DNA of 64,000 bases from SURF-21 sp964462595 (GTDB lineage Bacteria; Actinomycetota; Geothermincolia; Geothermincolales; RBG-13-55-18): positions 1 through 64,000 of the forward strand of contig CAYWXM010000024.1 in the NCBI GenBank assembly GCA_964462595.1, written 5' to 3'. Under the pieces are notes generated by a model. That model saw only the letters and a program-made list of their open reading frames with translations, searched no databases and had not been told where the DNA came from. This document shows, piece after piece, positions 25,875 through 35,081 of this stretch (positions are counted from its first letter, which is position 1; the number at the start of each line of letters is the position of its first letter). Made by a program: the position numbers and the translations under genes.

Positions 25875-26813
25875 TTAGGACACCTGGTAGAAAGTCTTCC
25901 CCTCCCGGGCCCGGGCCCGGGAGGAAAGCAGCCCGTCCTTATCCATCTGGGCCAGCATCTTCATCGCCTCCGTGTAATTGACGCCCAGGGCCTTGGAGAC
26001 ATCGTCCGCCGTGCACGGCCTTCTCCTTACCATTTGCATGATCTTTTCCGGGTTGAAATCCTGCGAGGTAACGGCGCTCGCGTGGGCAAGCCCGCCCACG
26101 GCCTCGGCACCCCTTCCCACCACGGCGGCAAGCCCGGCCAGCTCGCTGTCGCCAACGGCCTGCACGTTCACTTCCGAAGGCGGCCTGACCACGGTGCTCA
26201 GCTGTATCCTCTCCGGCGCTATCCTGTCTATCAGTTCTCCCAGCCGGCTCGCGTGCTCCTCGCTCGAGTTCACTCCCCTGACCACCATCACCTCGAGCCA
26301 CATCTCACCCTGGAACCTCTCCCGGAACGATACCATGCCTTCGACCACCCCCTGCAGGCTCAACCCGGCGCAGGGACGGTTGACGGCCTGGAAGGCCTCC
26401 TCGTCCGCGGCGTCGAGGGAAGGGACCAGGAGGTCCGCCTTGACGCAGGCCGCCGCCACGTCTGCATCCCCCAGCAGGGAACCGTTGGTTATAATGGCGA
26501 GGGGAAGTGAGGTCATGCGCTTGATGCCGTCCACGATACGCTCCAGCTCGGCGTGCAAGGTGGGCTCTCCGGAACCGGCTATGGTGACGTAATCGACCCC
26601 CGATACCCTTTTCAGCCTGTCCTTCAGTTGAGCGAGCACCGCTTCCGACGGCACGTATGCTTCCCTGCGAGTCGTCTTCCTGGTCGTCGCGCCCAACTGG
26701 CAGTAAACGCAATCGTAATCGCAGACCTTGCGGGGAACAAGGTCGACCCCCAGCGAACTCCCCAGCCTTCTCGATGCTACGGGGCCGTAGATATAGACTT
26801 TTTTCTCTTCCAT
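25875..26813 (-). CDS. Radical SAM protein with C-terminal winged helix (COG0731-like)
   Basis: The 312-residue protein carries the radical SAM cluster motif CDYDCVYCQLG near residue 31, the GSGEPTLH glycine-rich strand and ITNGSL. This layout matches the COG0731/Wyosine-like group of radical SAM enzymes of unknown substrate. The last ~70 residues (RRPCTADDVSKALGVNYTEAMKMLAQ) look like a winged helix for nucleic-acid or protein contact. It is a single gene, convergent with the terminator at 25802. Confidence 0.85.
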   Translation of the reverse strand: MEEKKVYIYGPVASRRLGSSLGVDLVPRKVCDYDCVYCQLGATTRKTTRREAYVPSEAVLAQLKDRLKRVSGVDYVTIAGSGEPTLHAELERIVDGIKRMTSLPLAIITNGSLLGDADVAAACVKADLLVPSLDAADEEAFQAVNRPCAGLSLQGVVEGMVSFRERFQGEMWLEVMVVRGVNSSEEHASRLGELIDRIAPERIQLSTVVRPPSEVNVQAVGDSELAGLAAVVGRGAEAVGGLAHASAVTSQDFNPEKIMQMVRRRPCTADDVSKALGVNYTEAMKMLAQMDKDGLLSSRARAREGKTFYQVS

Positions 26814-26996
26814 CCCGGGTTAATCTTCCTTTCGAGTCCCTGCCCGCCTTCTCCTCCGGTCACGGCGCGGTTGCCGTATATCGTTTCAATACTAGCAGCA
26901 ATTAGTTATTATATATATGCCAATAACGGAGAGCCGCGTTACGTGGCGAAACGTATCGTTGAAGGCAGCATTACAAGCAGTACGAGAGGTGTAGAG

Positions 26997-27446
26997 ATGG
27001 AAGACCCGTTCGAGAAACTGCAGCAGATAGTGGACGAGGATATGCGGCGCACATATTCGGAGGCGGCCATAGATCATGCCATGAACCCGCGCAACGTGGG
27101 GAGGATGAAGGACGCCGACGGGTGGGCCAGACATACCGGTCCCTGCGGCGATAGCATGGAGATCTGGATACGGGTGGCAGGGGATGTCCTGGAGGAGGCG
27201 CGCTTCTTCACCGATGGCTGCGGCACCAGCGCGGCTTGCGGCAGCATGATCACGGAGATGGCCACGGGGAAGAACCTGCAGGAGGCGCTGGAAATAGGGC
27301 AGGACGACGTCCTGGAGGCCCTTGGCGGTCTCCCCGAGGAAGACGAACACTGCGCCCTGTTGGCCGCCACCACCCTCAAGCTCGCCATAAGCGACTATCT
27401 CAGCCGCTGCAGGGAACCCTGGAGAAAGGACTACGACCGGCGCTGA
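26997..27446 (+). CDS. IscU/NifU-type iron-sulfur cluster scaffold
   Basis: The 149-residue protein matches the IscU fold: MNPRNVGRM, then three conserved cysteines in GPCGDSMEIW, DGCGTSAACGSM and DEHCALLAATTLKL. IscU builds 2Fe-2S or 4Fe-4S clusters with a cysteine desulfurase and passes them to apo-proteins such as the many ferredoxin-type enzymes here. ATG 26997 follows GAGAGG by 7 bases. The extra cysteine in SAACGS and an N-terminal extension of ~25 residues differ from the classic family. No iscS lies nearby. Confidence 0.87.
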   Translation: MEDPFEKLQQIVDEDMRRTYSEAAIDHAMNPRNVGRMKDADGWARHTGPCGDSMEIWIRVAGDVLEEARFFTDGCGTSAACGSMITEMATGKNLQEALEIGQDDVLEALGGLPEEDEHCALLAATTLKLAISDYLSRCREPWRKDYDRR

Positions 27447-27545
27447 TGCGCTCCGGACGGTCACGGCAGCGGCCGCTTCGATCGCGCTTGCCGAGCGCCA
27501 CGCCGGCGAGGCAAAAGGCCGGGGACCGGCCCCGGCCTTTTTGTA

Positions 27546-27622
27546 TGGCACGCCCGGAGGGATTCGAACCCCCAACCTACAGATCCGTAGTCTGTCGCTC
27601 TATCCAGTTGAGCTACGGGCGC
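27546..27622 (-). tRNA. tRNA-Arg(ACG), CCA encoded
   Basis: Acceptor GCGCCCG/CGGGCGT, anticodon stem CAGA/TCTG with loop CTACGGA (anticodon ACG), T loop TTCGAAT, discriminator G, CCA at 27546-27548. A34 should be edited to inosine by TadA (21777-22298). A -10 box TAGAAT sits at 27639-27634 on the same strand. Confidence 0.95.
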
Positions 27623-27662
27623 GTGCACATATCATTCTATCACAGCGTTTTGCTGCTTTTAT

Positions 27663-27756
27663 TGGCGGAAGGGGAGGGATTCGAACCCTCGAGGCAAGTT
27701 TCCTCACCCACACGATTTCCAGTCGTGCTCCTTAGGCCAGACTCGGACACCCTTCC
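27663..27756 (-). tRNA. tRNA-Ser(GGA), CCA encoded
   Basis: Class II tRNA with acceptor GGAAGGG/CCCTTCC, anticodon loop CTGGAAA (anticodon GGA), long variable arm, T loop TTCGAAT, discriminator G and CCA at 27663-27665. A TATAAT box at 27798-27793 is its likely -10. It lies upstream of, and on the same strand as, tRNA-Arg(ACG). Confidence 0.95.
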
Positions 27757-27851
27757 TCGTCGATGAACGCCGCCCACCGCGGGCGCTTAAACATTATAGA
27801 TGGGCGGACGGGCGCTTTTCCAGCAACCCTTACGGTCGGCGCGCGATGCCC

Positions 27852-28364
27852 TCAGTCACCCTCTTCCCGCTCGGCCAGGATCATCTCCACGGCCTTTCCT
27901 GCTGCGAGCCCCACGACCCTGGAACAGTGATCCATCATGCCCGTCTTGAACGCTTCCTTCAATTGGTCCGGGTCGTACAGGTTATAGGTGCGTCCCATGA
28001 GTTTTTCCTGGATATCGTAACAACGGCAGCTTCCATACCTGCGCAGGAAATCCTCGTGTAGCTCCTTGCACATGAGGTAGGACTTCATGGGCTTCATCAT
28101 GTCTTCGTGGTCCTTGCGCTCGCGGCCCAGGACGAGGCCGATAACCATGCAGCCGCCGGTGAGCGCGCCGCAGGAGCCGTCGCCGGTGAGGCCTATGCCG
28201 TCGGCCAGGCCGCTTGCGGCCTTGAACACGCTTTCGTTATCTATGCCCAGCGCGTCGAGCATGCCGGCCACCACGGACTGCGCGCAGCCGGTGCATTTAC
28301 GCTCGTATTCCTCGGCAAGACGATCCGCTTCCTCCGCCATCCCCTTCTTTTCCTCTTCGGCCAT
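27852..28364 (-). CDS. C-GCAxxG-C-C family putative redox protein
   Basis: The 170-residue protein is rich in cysteine and shows the family signature: CTGCAQSV near residue 24, GDGSCGALTGGCM near 63 and further Cys residues in the second half (GSCRCYD, DHCSRV). The family is found in anaerobes near metal and redox genes; it is thought to bind a cofactor or form redox disulfides, but no reaction is established. It has a normal length and stands alone, starting after a GGAGGGGATG leader. Confidence 0.82.
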   Translation of the reverse strand: MAEEEKKGMAEEADRLAEEYERKCTGCAQSVVAGMLDALGIDNESVFKAASGLADGIGLTGDGSCGALTGGCMVIGLVLGRERKDHEDMMKPMKSYLMCKELHEDFLRRYGSCRCYDIQEKLMGRTYNLYDPDQLKEAFKTGMMDHCSRVVGLAAGKAVEMILAEREEGD

Positions 28365-28556
28365 GTCATCCCCTCCTTGGTACGCTTCCCGACATCGTTA
28401 CCCGCTATTCTATACGGACTTTACCATGCGGTCATCGTGCAGGGAATGACCCCACCTGCCCTAGCAGTTGTCCGCCCTGGAGCGGCGATGATATAAATGG
28501 GTTATCCATCTCCGCGCCGCGACAAGCGAGGCGGTTCTATTGAATGTGAGGTCGCC

Positions 28557-29504
28557 GTGGCGGTAATAGGCATCGACCTGGGTGGGACCAAGACGGCGGG
28601 AATAGCGTTTCACCAGGGCAGGATATTGGATAAGCTCCGCCTGTTCACCGATGCCTCCTCGCAGGACAGCGTGATAGCCGGGCTGCTGGACGTGTGCTCG
28701 CGCCTGCGCGAGAGCTCCGCGGAGTTGGGCGTGGACGTGGACGCAATCGGCCTGGGCATAGCCGGATTCGTGGATTTCAAGCGCGGCGTGGTGACCGAGG
28801 CGCCCAACCATCCCCTGCGCGACGCGCCGGTGAGGGACATCCTCGAGGAGCGGTACGGGCTTCCGGCATTCGTGGACAACGACGCCAACGTGGCCGCGCT
28901 GGCAGAAGCGCGCCTGGGGGCGGGCAGGGGTTCGCGCTACCTGGTGCATCTTACCCTGGGGACCGGCATCGGCGGGGGTATCATCATCGACGGCGACGTT
29001 TACCGGGGCGCCCTGGGGACGGCCGCGGAACTGGGTCACATGATCATCCGCGAGGACGGTCCCCTCTGCAACTGCGGCGCGCGCGGATGCCTGGAGGCCA
29101 TGGTTTCCGGTGTCGCCATACACCGCCGCGTGGAGGAGCTGGCCACGAGCGGCCGCTCGTCGCCCATGGTAGAGGAGTACCTGGCCGACCCCGATGAATT
29201 CGACGCCGAGGCGGTCAGCCGGCACGCGGGCGCGGGAGACAGCCTGGCCGAAGATATACTGGCGGAGGCAGGACGGCACCTGGGCACCGGCATCGCCTCC
29301 CTGGTGAACATCTTCAACCCGGACGCGGTGACCTTGAGCGGCGGCCTGCTGGGTTGCTTTCTCTATATGGAGGCCTCCATGCGCCGCTCGTTCGAGGAAT
29401 CGGCCATCGCCATAAGCCGACGCCACGTCCGCATACTTACCAGCACCCTCGGGGAAGAAGGCGGCGTGCTGGGGGCGGCCTTGCTCGCCATTGAGGGCCG
29501 CTGA
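28557..29504 (+). CDS. ROK-family sugar kinase (glucokinase-like)
   Basis: The 315-residue protein has the N-terminal phosphate loop GIDLGGTKT, the catalytic Asp segment VDNDANVAALAE and the ROK zinc motif with CNCGARGCLE after GHMIIRE. ROK kinases phosphorylate glucose or N-acetyl sugars, or act as repressors when fused to a helix-turn-helix; no such domain is present, so kinase activity is expected. GTG 28557 is chosen because GAGG sits 8 bases upstream and the next residues (VIGIDLGG) start the fold; the frame to 28497 is not needed. With aldolase and phosphofructokinase at 46-48 kb it suits a glycolytic role. Confidence 0.9.
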   Translation: MAVIGIDLGGTKTAGIAFHQGRILDKLRLFTDASSQDSVIAGLLDVCSRLRESSAELGVDVDAIGLGIAGFVDFKRGVVTEAPNHPLRDAPVRDILEERYGLPAFVDNDANVAALAEARLGAGRGSRYLVHLTLGTGIGGGIIIDGDVYRGALGTAAELGHMIIREDGPLCNCGARGCLEAMVSGVAIHRRVEELATSGRSSPMVEEYLADPDEFDAEAVSRHAGAGDSLAEDILAEAGRHLGTGIASLVNIFNPDAVTLSGGLLGCFLYMEASMRRSFEESAIAISRRHVRILTSTLGEEGGVLGAALLAIEGR

Positions 29505-29685
29505 TATCTTCTGTCCTTCTTGCGCAACCGGGTCTTTTCTTCCACGGGCCCCTCGAGCGGCGTTTAGGCAGTATATCATTCCTTCCTCGCCCTCAAAAGA
29601 CTGGCACCCACGGCTTGCAGGCAAACGAAGACGCGTCTCTCCTGCAAGGTCGGGTGCGATCCATCAGTCTTTCCGGAGAGGATGG

Positions 29686-29702
29686 TACAATATCTCCTGA
29701 GA
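29686..29702 (+). promoter_or_regulatory. -10-like box close to an ATG (possible leaderless start)
   Basis: TACAAT (29686-29691) lies 10 bases before the ATG at 29702, the spacing expected for a leaderless mRNA. No Shine-Dalgarno sequence precedes the ATG. No clear -35 is seen. Confidence 0.35.
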
Positions 29703-30466
29703 TGCACGAGTCAAAGGTAGATGGCATAGCCTTCATGGCGGGGCGCTGGCCTCTGGACGCGGGCCTTCCCACCGTCGTGTTCATCCACGGCTCCGGGGGG
29801 TCGAGCGTGCTGTGGCGCGCGCAGGTGGAGGGGCTCGCGGACAGGATGAACGCCGTCACCCTGGATCTGCCCGGGCACGGAGCCAGTGAAGGCGAGGGCA
29901 TGAGCTGCGTCGAGGATTACGCCGCCGCGGTCCAAGGGTTCATATCTGCGATAGAGGCGCCCATGCCGGTTCCCTGCGGCCTCAGCATCGGCGGCGCCAT
30001 CGTGCTGCGGCTGCTGCTGGACTCCCCAGGGAAATACGTGGCGGGCATCGTGGTGAACTCGGGGGCGAGGCTGAGGGTCATGCCCATGATCTTCGAGGCA
30101 ATCGAGAAGGATTATAAAGGCTTCCTCGACGCTGCCCCCGCATTCAGCATCTCGGAGAAGACGGACGCATCGATGATAGAGCCCCTCTCGCAAGCGATGG
30201 CTGCGTGCCCTCCCGGCGTCACGCTGGGCGACTTCAAGGCATGCGATTCGTTCGACGTCATGGAGAGGTTGGGCGAGATAGTGGTACCCGTCCTCGTCCT
30301 GACGGCGTCCGAAGACAAGATGACCCCCGGCAAGTACGGCGCCTTCCTGGCCGACCGTATCAGCCGATCGTCACTGGTCAACATAGAGGACGCCGGTCAC
30401 CTCTCTCCCATGGAGCAGCCGCAAGCGGTAACGGAGGCTATCGCGGAGTTCGTGTTTTCGCTCTGA
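29702..30466 (+). CDS. Alpha/beta-hydrolase fold protein
   Basis: The 254-residue protein has the HGSGGSSVLW oxyanion loop, the nucleophile elbow GLSIGG (Ser), an acid in TASEDKMT and the His in EDAGHLSP, so the catalytic triad is complete. Such proteins hydrolyse esters, lactones or C-C bonds; the substrate is unknown. ATG 29702 is chosen as the start of the conserved part. It has no ribosome site. The next gene, a nitrilase-family amidohydrolase, follows at 84 bases on the same strand. Confidence 0.85.
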   Translation: MHESKVDGIAFMAGRWPLDAGLPTVVFIHGSGGSSVLWRAQVEGLADRMNAVTLDLPGHGASEGEGMSCVEDYAAAVQGFISAIEAPMPVPCGLSIGGAIVLRLLLDSPGKYVAGIVVNSGARLRVMPMIFEAIEKDYKGFLDAAPAFSISEKTDASMIEPLSQAMAACPPGVTLGDFKACDSFDVMERLGEIVVPVLVLTASEDKMTPGKYGAFLADRISRSSLVNIEDAGHLSPMEQPQAVTEAIAEFVFSL

Positions 30467-30550
30467 CGCTACAGTCACCGCTTCTCCTGTGTGTGGCGGA
30501 CGTTCCGTATCGACGGCAGGTATAAACACGCGGTGTAAGGGGGTACGACC

Positions 30551-31561
30551 ATGGTGAATGTAGGTGTCGTCCAGTTGCGGGCCGAGCCGCTCGACGTCGC
30601 GGGCAACCTCCTGCGCGCGGAGCGCCATATCTTCGACTGTGCCACCGCCGGGGCGCAGTTGGTCGTGCTCCCCGAGATGTTCAACGTCGGATTCTGCCTC
30701 GGGGAGTCCCTGATGATGGTCGCGGAAACCCTGGAGGGAAAGACGGTCGCCTGGCTCGAGGAACAGGCCTCCCGGCACAATGTATTTATCACCGGGAGCA
30801 TCTACGAGTACCACGAAGAGCATTTCTACAACACCATGGTGATGGTGGGCCACGACGGCAGCCTTCAGCACTACCGCAAGAGGAACCCCACCTGGTCTGA
30901 ATCCGCGGTGTGGCGCCGCAGCGACGAGCCCGGTCCGGGTATATTCGACACGCCGTTCGGGCGCATCGGGGGCGTGATCTGCTTTGACTCTTTTGCGCGC
31001 GAAACCTACGAGGGCTTCAGGCGCAGCGGCGTGGAGGCTGTCGTCATAATCGCACTTTGGGGCGCCAACCGCTCGCGTTCCTTCTTCTGGCGCCCCGACC
31101 TCTTCCTGTCCGGGAACGCGCTCATGCGCTGGTCGAAGGTGGCGTCCCAGGACGTCCCCCTCAGTTACGCGAGGGAACTCGGGGTGCCCACCGTATTCGC
31201 GAACCAGAGCGGCACCATACGCATGGCCAGCCCGATCCCGTTTCCCGACTGGCCCGTGCAGAACTCGCACTACGATTTCATCGGGAGCTCCCACGTCCTG
31301 GACGCCCGGGGAGAGGTGATCGCCAGAGCCGACGAAAGCGTGACCGACTCCTCCTTCACGGCCCCGATAGAAATAAAGACCTCCGAGCACAGGCCCGGGA
31401 TCGAACGGGTGGACATCCCGGCGGACTACATGAATAAGGACTATTACTTCGTGCAGCCGCCCCTCGACTGCAAGCTCTTCCAGGTGTGGTTCCTGGGAGG
31501 CCTGGTCCCCAAGGAGTACGAGGCGCGCCGCCTGCGGCACATGGGTCTGTATTCCGGTTGA
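30551..31561 (+). CDS. Carbon-nitrogen hydrolase (nitrilase superfamily)
   Basis: The 336-residue cytoplasmic enzyme has the Glu-Lys-Cys catalytic triad: Glu in VVLPEMFN, Lys in HYRKRNP and Cys in GGVICFDS. It should cleave amide or carbamoyl bonds of a small molecule. Its C-terminal ~40 residues (YFVQPPLDCKLFQVWF onward) extend the core domain. ATG 30551 follows AAGGGGG. It ends in a perfect palindromic terminator. Substrate not deducible. Confidence 0.87.
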   Translation: MVNVGVVQLRAEPLDVAGNLLRAERHIFDCATAGAQLVVLPEMFNVGFCLGESLMMVAETLEGKTVAWLEEQASRHNVFITGSIYEYHEEHFYNTMVMVGHDGSLQHYRKRNPTWSESAVWRRSDEPGPGIFDTPFGRIGGVICFDSFARETYEGFRRSGVEAVVIIALWGANRSRSFFWRPDLFLSGNALMRWSKVASQDVPLSYARELGVPTVFANQSGTIRMASPIPFPDWPVQNSHYDFIGSSHVLDARGEVIARADESVTDSSFTAPIEIKTSEHRPGIERVDIPADYMNKDYYFVQPPLDCKLFQVWFLGGLVPKEYEARRLRHMGLYSG

Positions 31562-31562
31562 T

Positions 31563-31586
31563 CCCCCGATCAGGCCTGATCGGGGG
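31563..31586. terminator. Palindromic bidirectional terminator
   Basis: The 24 bases 31563-31586 are a perfect palindrome with ten-base arms and GGCC at the centre. It fills the 29-base gap between convergent genes and should stop transcription from both sides, although no U-tract is seen. Confidence 0.7.
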
Positions 31587-31590
31587 TATC

Positions 31591-32730
31591 TCAGTCCTTC
31601 CTCGTCCTCAAAGAGAGAACGGCCAGGGTAAGAAAGATGCCCGCCATCAGAGTCAGCGCCAGCAGGTCCAACCATATCTTGCCCAGGCCCCAGCCTTTGA
31701 GCATGACCGCACGGCAGGCGTCAACGGTGTAGGTGGGGGGGACCAGGTAGGAAAGGGGCCGCAGCCACGCCGGTATGGCCTCCACCGGCCAGAAGATACC
31801 CGCCAGAAGGAAGGCCGGCATCATGACGAAGGGGATCACCTGGATGGCCTGGGCTTCCCGCCTGGCCGTACTCGAGAGCAGTATCCCCAACGCCTGGGAG
31901 ACGATGGCCAGCAGCGCGATGGCCAGGAATGCGAGGAACACGTTGCCGACCACGCTGATGTCGAAGACCAGGATACCCACGAGGAGCAGCAGTACGGCCT
32001 GTCCTATCCCTATAAGGCTGAAGGCAAAGGCGTAGCCCAGTACTATATCCCGCTCGTTCAAAGTCGTGGCCAGCATACGCTGCAGTGTGCCCGAGGTCCT
32101 CTCGCCCACGAAGGTTATCAGGGTGAGCAGGGTGGTGATCATATACACCGCAAAGGCCATGATGCCGGGGACGAAGAAGTCCATGAACTTCGCGTTCTGC
32201 CCGAATACAACCTCGGAATCGACTGCGACAGGCATCTGTATGCCAGCCTGTTCCACGGTCGTGAGCAGGGCTTCGTTCAGCGCCTTGGTGACGGCGTTGG
32301 CGATGTTTACATTGCTCTTGTCCAGCAGGAGCTCGATGGCGGCGGATGATCCGGAGGAGCGGCCCTCCATGCTCGAGAGGACGCTCGAGGTCAACTCCGC
32401 CGGGAAAACGATGGCCGCGTACGCATCCCCGTCCTCCACCATCGCCAGCGCCGTATCGCGGTCATCGACGTACTCCAGATCGAGCACTTCCTGGTCCAGG
32501 TTGGAGATGAGCTTCTGCGACAGCGACACGGTGCTTCCGCCGGGGGCGGCAGCGCCCTGATCCTGGTCCACCACCAAGACCTTGACGTCCTCGACCTCGC
32601 CGCTGAATGCCAGGCCGAAGACGAACATCACGAAGACGGGGGCTAATACGATGAGAGCCAGGGAACGCTTGTCGTTCCTGAGGTCCCTGAGGACCCGTAT
32701 GGTAACGGTGAGTAAGCGCGCTTTTCTCAT
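31591..32730 (-). CDS. ABC-2 type exporter permease
   Basis: The 379-residue membrane protein has one N-terminal helix (~20-40), a large extracytoplasmic domain (~41-190) and five or six C-terminal helices, the ABC2_membrane_3 layout of drug and lipid exporters (FVPGIMAFAVYMITTLLTLI, ERTSGTLQRMLATTL). Its ATG at 32730 overlaps the stop of the ATPase gene in ATGA, so the two are coupled. It closes the PadR-led operon. Confidence 0.9.
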   Translation of the reverse strand: MRKARLLTVTIRVLRDLRNDKRSLALIVLAPVFVMFVFGLAFSGEVEDVKVLVVDQDQGAAAPGGSTVSLSQKLISNLDQEVLDLEYVDDRDTALAMVEDGDAYAAIVFPAELTSSVLSSMEGRSSGSSAAIELLLDKSNVNIANAVTKALNEALLTTVEQAGIQMPVAVDSEVVFGQNAKFMDFFVPGIMAFAVYMITTLLTLITFVGERTSGTLQRMLATTLNERDIVLGYAFAFSLIGIGQAVLLLLVGILVFDISVVGNVFLAFLAIALLAIVSQALGILLSSTARREAQAIQVIPFVMMPAFLLAGIFWPVEAIPAWLRPLSYLVPPTYTVDACRAVMLKGWGLGKIWLDLLALTLMAGIFLTLAVLSLRTRKD

Positions 32731-33476
32731 CGTTCCGCCCCCCGCTCGCTGCCCGCGTAATGCATGAACGCGTCCTCGAGGCACTCGGTGCATGTTATGG
32801 TCATGAGTTCGTCAGGCTTGCCCTCGGCTATGAGGCGGCCGTTATGCATGAAACCTATGCGGTCGCAGCGGATCGCCTCGTCCATGTAATGCGTGGTTAT
32901 GATGATGGTCCTCGCCCTGCTCTTGATCTCGTTGAAATAATCCCAGAACGATGCCCTGAGCTCCGGGTCCACCCCCACGGTGGGCTCGTCGAGCAGCAGC
33001 AGGGGCGGCACATGCACCAGGGCACAGGCCAGGGAGACGCGGTGTTTCATTCCCCCGCTGAGGTTGGCGACCATCTCGTTCCTCCACGCAGCCAGGTCGA
33101 TGAACTCCAGCAGTGTCTTCTCTCTTACCTCGATCTCTTGCCTGGTGAGCCCGAAAACGCTTCCGAAAAAGGCCACGTTCTGGTGCACGGTGAGGCCGAG
33201 ATAGAGGGCGGTCTCCTGGGGCATATAACCGATCTCCGCCGCGATACGGCGGTCGGGGACCTGCTTTCCGTTGATATGGGCCTCGCCGCCGCTCACCTTG
33301 AGCAGCCCGCACAGCATCTTGATGGTGGTGGTCTTACCGGCCCCGTTGGGACCCAGCAGGCCGTAGATCTCCCCTTTTCTCACCCGCAGGTCCAGCTGGT
33401 CCACGGCGGTGAATTTCCCGTAGCGTTTCACCAGTCCCCGCGTCTTCACCATGTACTCTTCAGCTTTATCGTCCAC
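32727..33476 (-). CDS. ABC transporter ATP-binding protein
   Basis: The 249-residue protein has Walker A (GPNGAGKTTT), the Q-loop (GYMPQETAL), signature NLSGGMKHRVS, Walker B (LLLLDEPTVGVD) and the switch His in ITTHYMDEA, so it should drive the exporter encoded downstream. GTG 33476 is preferred over TTG 33482 because GAGAGGAG is 6 bases upstream. It lies 12 bases after the small permease gene in the same operon and overlaps the ABC permease gene by four bases. Confidence 0.93.
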   Translation of the reverse strand: MDDKAEEYMVKTRGLVKRYGKFTAVDQLDLRVRKGEIYGLLGPNGAGKTTTIKMLCGLLKVSGGEAHINGKQVPDRRIAAEIGYMPQETALYLGLTVHQNVAFFGSVFGLTRQEIEVREKTLLEFIDLAAWRNEMVANLSGGMKHRVSLACALVHVPPLLLLDEPTVGVDPELRASFWDYFNEIKSRARTIIITTHYMDEAIRCDRIGFMHNGRLIAEGKPDELMTITCTECLEDAFMHYAGSERGAER

Positions 33477-33488
33477 GGCCAACTCCTC

Positions 33489-34133
33489 TCAGCTCGCGCC
33501 GGTCTCACCTGCGCCGGGGGTGTCCAGGCCGAGCGTCTCCTTTGCTATCCCCACCTCGTCCTCATCTGGGGGCTGTACCCTCTCCGGGCTGCCGCGATGG
33601 TAAAGGGCTTCCGCTATCAGCGCCATGGGGATGAGTACGACCACCGTCGTCACCAGGCGCGTCAAGGTGAACTCCCAGCCCAGGAACTGCAGCTCCGCCA
33701 GTTCCTGGGGCAGTTTTATGCATGCCCAGGCGGACAGGAAGAGCATTACGTTCGCCACCCTGGCGCCTTTTTTGAGCAGCATGGCCGCGAGCGGAAAGGC
33801 GATGTAGAGGGGACCGGTGGGCAGCGCGCCCAGTATGATCGCCAGTACGAGGCCCCCGGTGCCGGAGCCCTTGCCCAGGTACTTGACCACGATGCGTCGA
33901 TCCACCCATACGGCGAAGAGGCCCATGAGCACCAGGAGCGCGGGCATGATAAAGGCCATCTCCTTGAAGAACTCCCAGGAGGCGACGAGCGCTTTCTCTC
34001 CCTTGTCCTCGAAGATAAGGCAGAGGGCATAAAGCGACACGACGGAAACCACCATGGCGACCACGTCCCACTTGATCCTCTTGCGCAGTGGCACCTTCCG
34101 CGTTTCCATTTCCAGGCCGGACTCGCTATCCAT
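33489..34133 (-). CDS. Half-size permease, COG0701/ArsP-like (second half)
   Basis: The 214-residue protein has a charged N-terminus and about five transmembrane helices. The segment LPTGPLYIAFPLAAMLLKKG mirrors FIPALIAFPLAKSLLEMG in the upstream gene, so the two resemble the repeated halves of a single UPF0718/COG0701 permease, a family that includes arsenic-organic and other exporters. It lies 24 bases after the first half and 12 bases before the ATPase gene. Cargo is unknown. Confidence 0.78.
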   Translation of the reverse strand: MDSESGLEMETRKVPLRKRIKWDVVAMVVSVVSLYALCLIFEDKGEKALVASWEFFKEMAFIMPALLVLMGLFAVWVDRRIVVKYLGKGSGTGGLVLAIILGALPTGPLYIAFPLAAMLLKKGARVANVMLFLSAWACIKLPQELAELQFLGWEFTLTRLVTTVVVLIPMALIAEALYHRGSPERVQPPDEDEVGIAKETLGLDTPGAGETGAS

Positions 34134-34157
34134 CTCCGTGACCTCCTTTCCAGCCCC

Positions 34158-34652
34158 TCAACCTACGACCAGGCCGACTATCACGGCGATGACCATCGCC
34201 GCCGCGAGGCTGAACCCGTTGCGCAGCAGGGCGAAACGCTTCCCCAGCTCCTTTATCTCCAGGGGCAGGAACACGAACCCCACCATGGTCAGGGTGGTTA
34301 TGAAAGCGGCCGTGGACATCATGCCGGCCCCCATCTCCAGGAGGGATTTGGCGAGGGGGAAGGCGATGAGGGCGGGGATGAAGAGGATTGAGCCCAGCGC
34401 ACCTGCTATCAGTACTCCCAGGAAGCCGCTCTCCGCCCCGATGGTCACGGCGATCCAGCGCGGCGGTATAAAACCGACTATGAGGCCGATGACCGCGATT
34501 ATCGCCAGCACGCTCGGGGTCATCCTTTTCGCCGCGTTCGACGCCACGGCCATGGATATCCTCGTCTTGTCACGATCCTTGACCAGAGACAGGACCAGGC
34601 ACACGGCCACGAAAGCGTTGATGACCATAGCGGTAGTGGACATCCTCTTCAC
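34158..34652 (-). CDS. Half-size permease, COG0701/ArsP-like (first half)
   Basis: The 164-residue protein has four or five transmembrane helices and the permease motif ALIAFPLAKSLLEMGAG. The family is usually one ~300-350-residue chain, so this gene and the next are probably the two halves of a split permease. GTG 34652 is chosen since it overlaps the PadR stop codon in GTGA; an ATG at 34643 is the alternative. Same operon as PadR and the ABC exporter. Confidence 0.78.
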   Translation of the reverse strand: MKRMSTTAMVINAFVAVCLVLSLVKDRDKTRISMAVASNAAKRMTPSVLAIIAVIGLIVGFIPPRWIAVTIGAESGFLGVLIAGALGSILFIPALIAFPLAKSLLEMGAGMMSTAAFITTLTMVGFVFLPLEIKELGKRFALLRNGFSLAAAMVIAVIVGLVVG

Positions 34653-35056
34653 CCCACCTTCTCGCAGAGGGCGATAAAACGCATGAGGAGGTCAGCCCTT
34701 TCCCTGAAAGCCTCCACCCAGGCGGCAAGCCTCTCCTCGCCCGAGGTGGTGACCTCGTAAACGCGCTTGGAGGGGCCTGACTCCCCGTGTTCCCAACGCG
34801 AACGCACCAGGCCCTGCCTCTCGAGTTCGCGCAGCATGCGGTAAACTGCCGCGGAATCGGGGGCAGGACCAGGAAAGGGCAGCTTGCCGATGTCTTCCGT
34901 GAGTTGATATCCGTAGCTCGGGTTCTTGCGGATGAGGTAGAGCACCCGTGGCTCGATAAACCTCTTCTGAGGCCCCTCTCGCACGAACCTCTCGTGGTCG
35001 AGGGAGTCCGGCACCGCGCCCTTTCCTCTCCTTCCGCCTTGCGCCGTTTCCGCCAT
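34649..35056 (-). CDS. PadR-family transcriptional repressor
   Basis: The 135-residue winged-helix protein has the PadR pattern: VLYLIRKNPSYGYQLTEDI, then SAAVYRMLRELERQGLVRSRW and the wing EVTTSGEERLAAW, followed by a short helical dimer segment. PadR proteins often repress multidrug or stress exporters and are released by the exported compound. ATG 35056 has AGGGG 8 bases upstream. It leads the permease/ABC operon, and a PadR-like palindrome lies at 35082-35101. Confidence 0.9.
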   Translation of the reverse strand: MAETAQGGRRGKGAVPDSLDHERFVREGPQKRFIEPRVLYLIRKNPSYGYQLTEDIGKLPFPGPAPDSAAVYRMLRELERQGLVRSRWEHGESGPSKRVYEVTTSGEERLAAWVEAFRERADLLMRFIALCEKVG

Positions 35057-35081
35057 AACTATCACCCCTGCTATTTACATC

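Noticed and set aside
27541..27766. Short ORFs across the tRNA-Arg and tRNA-Ser genes
   Set aside because: Translations of tRNA DNA give the usual GFEPP/GGIRTL-type artefacts; the tRNAs explain the sequence.
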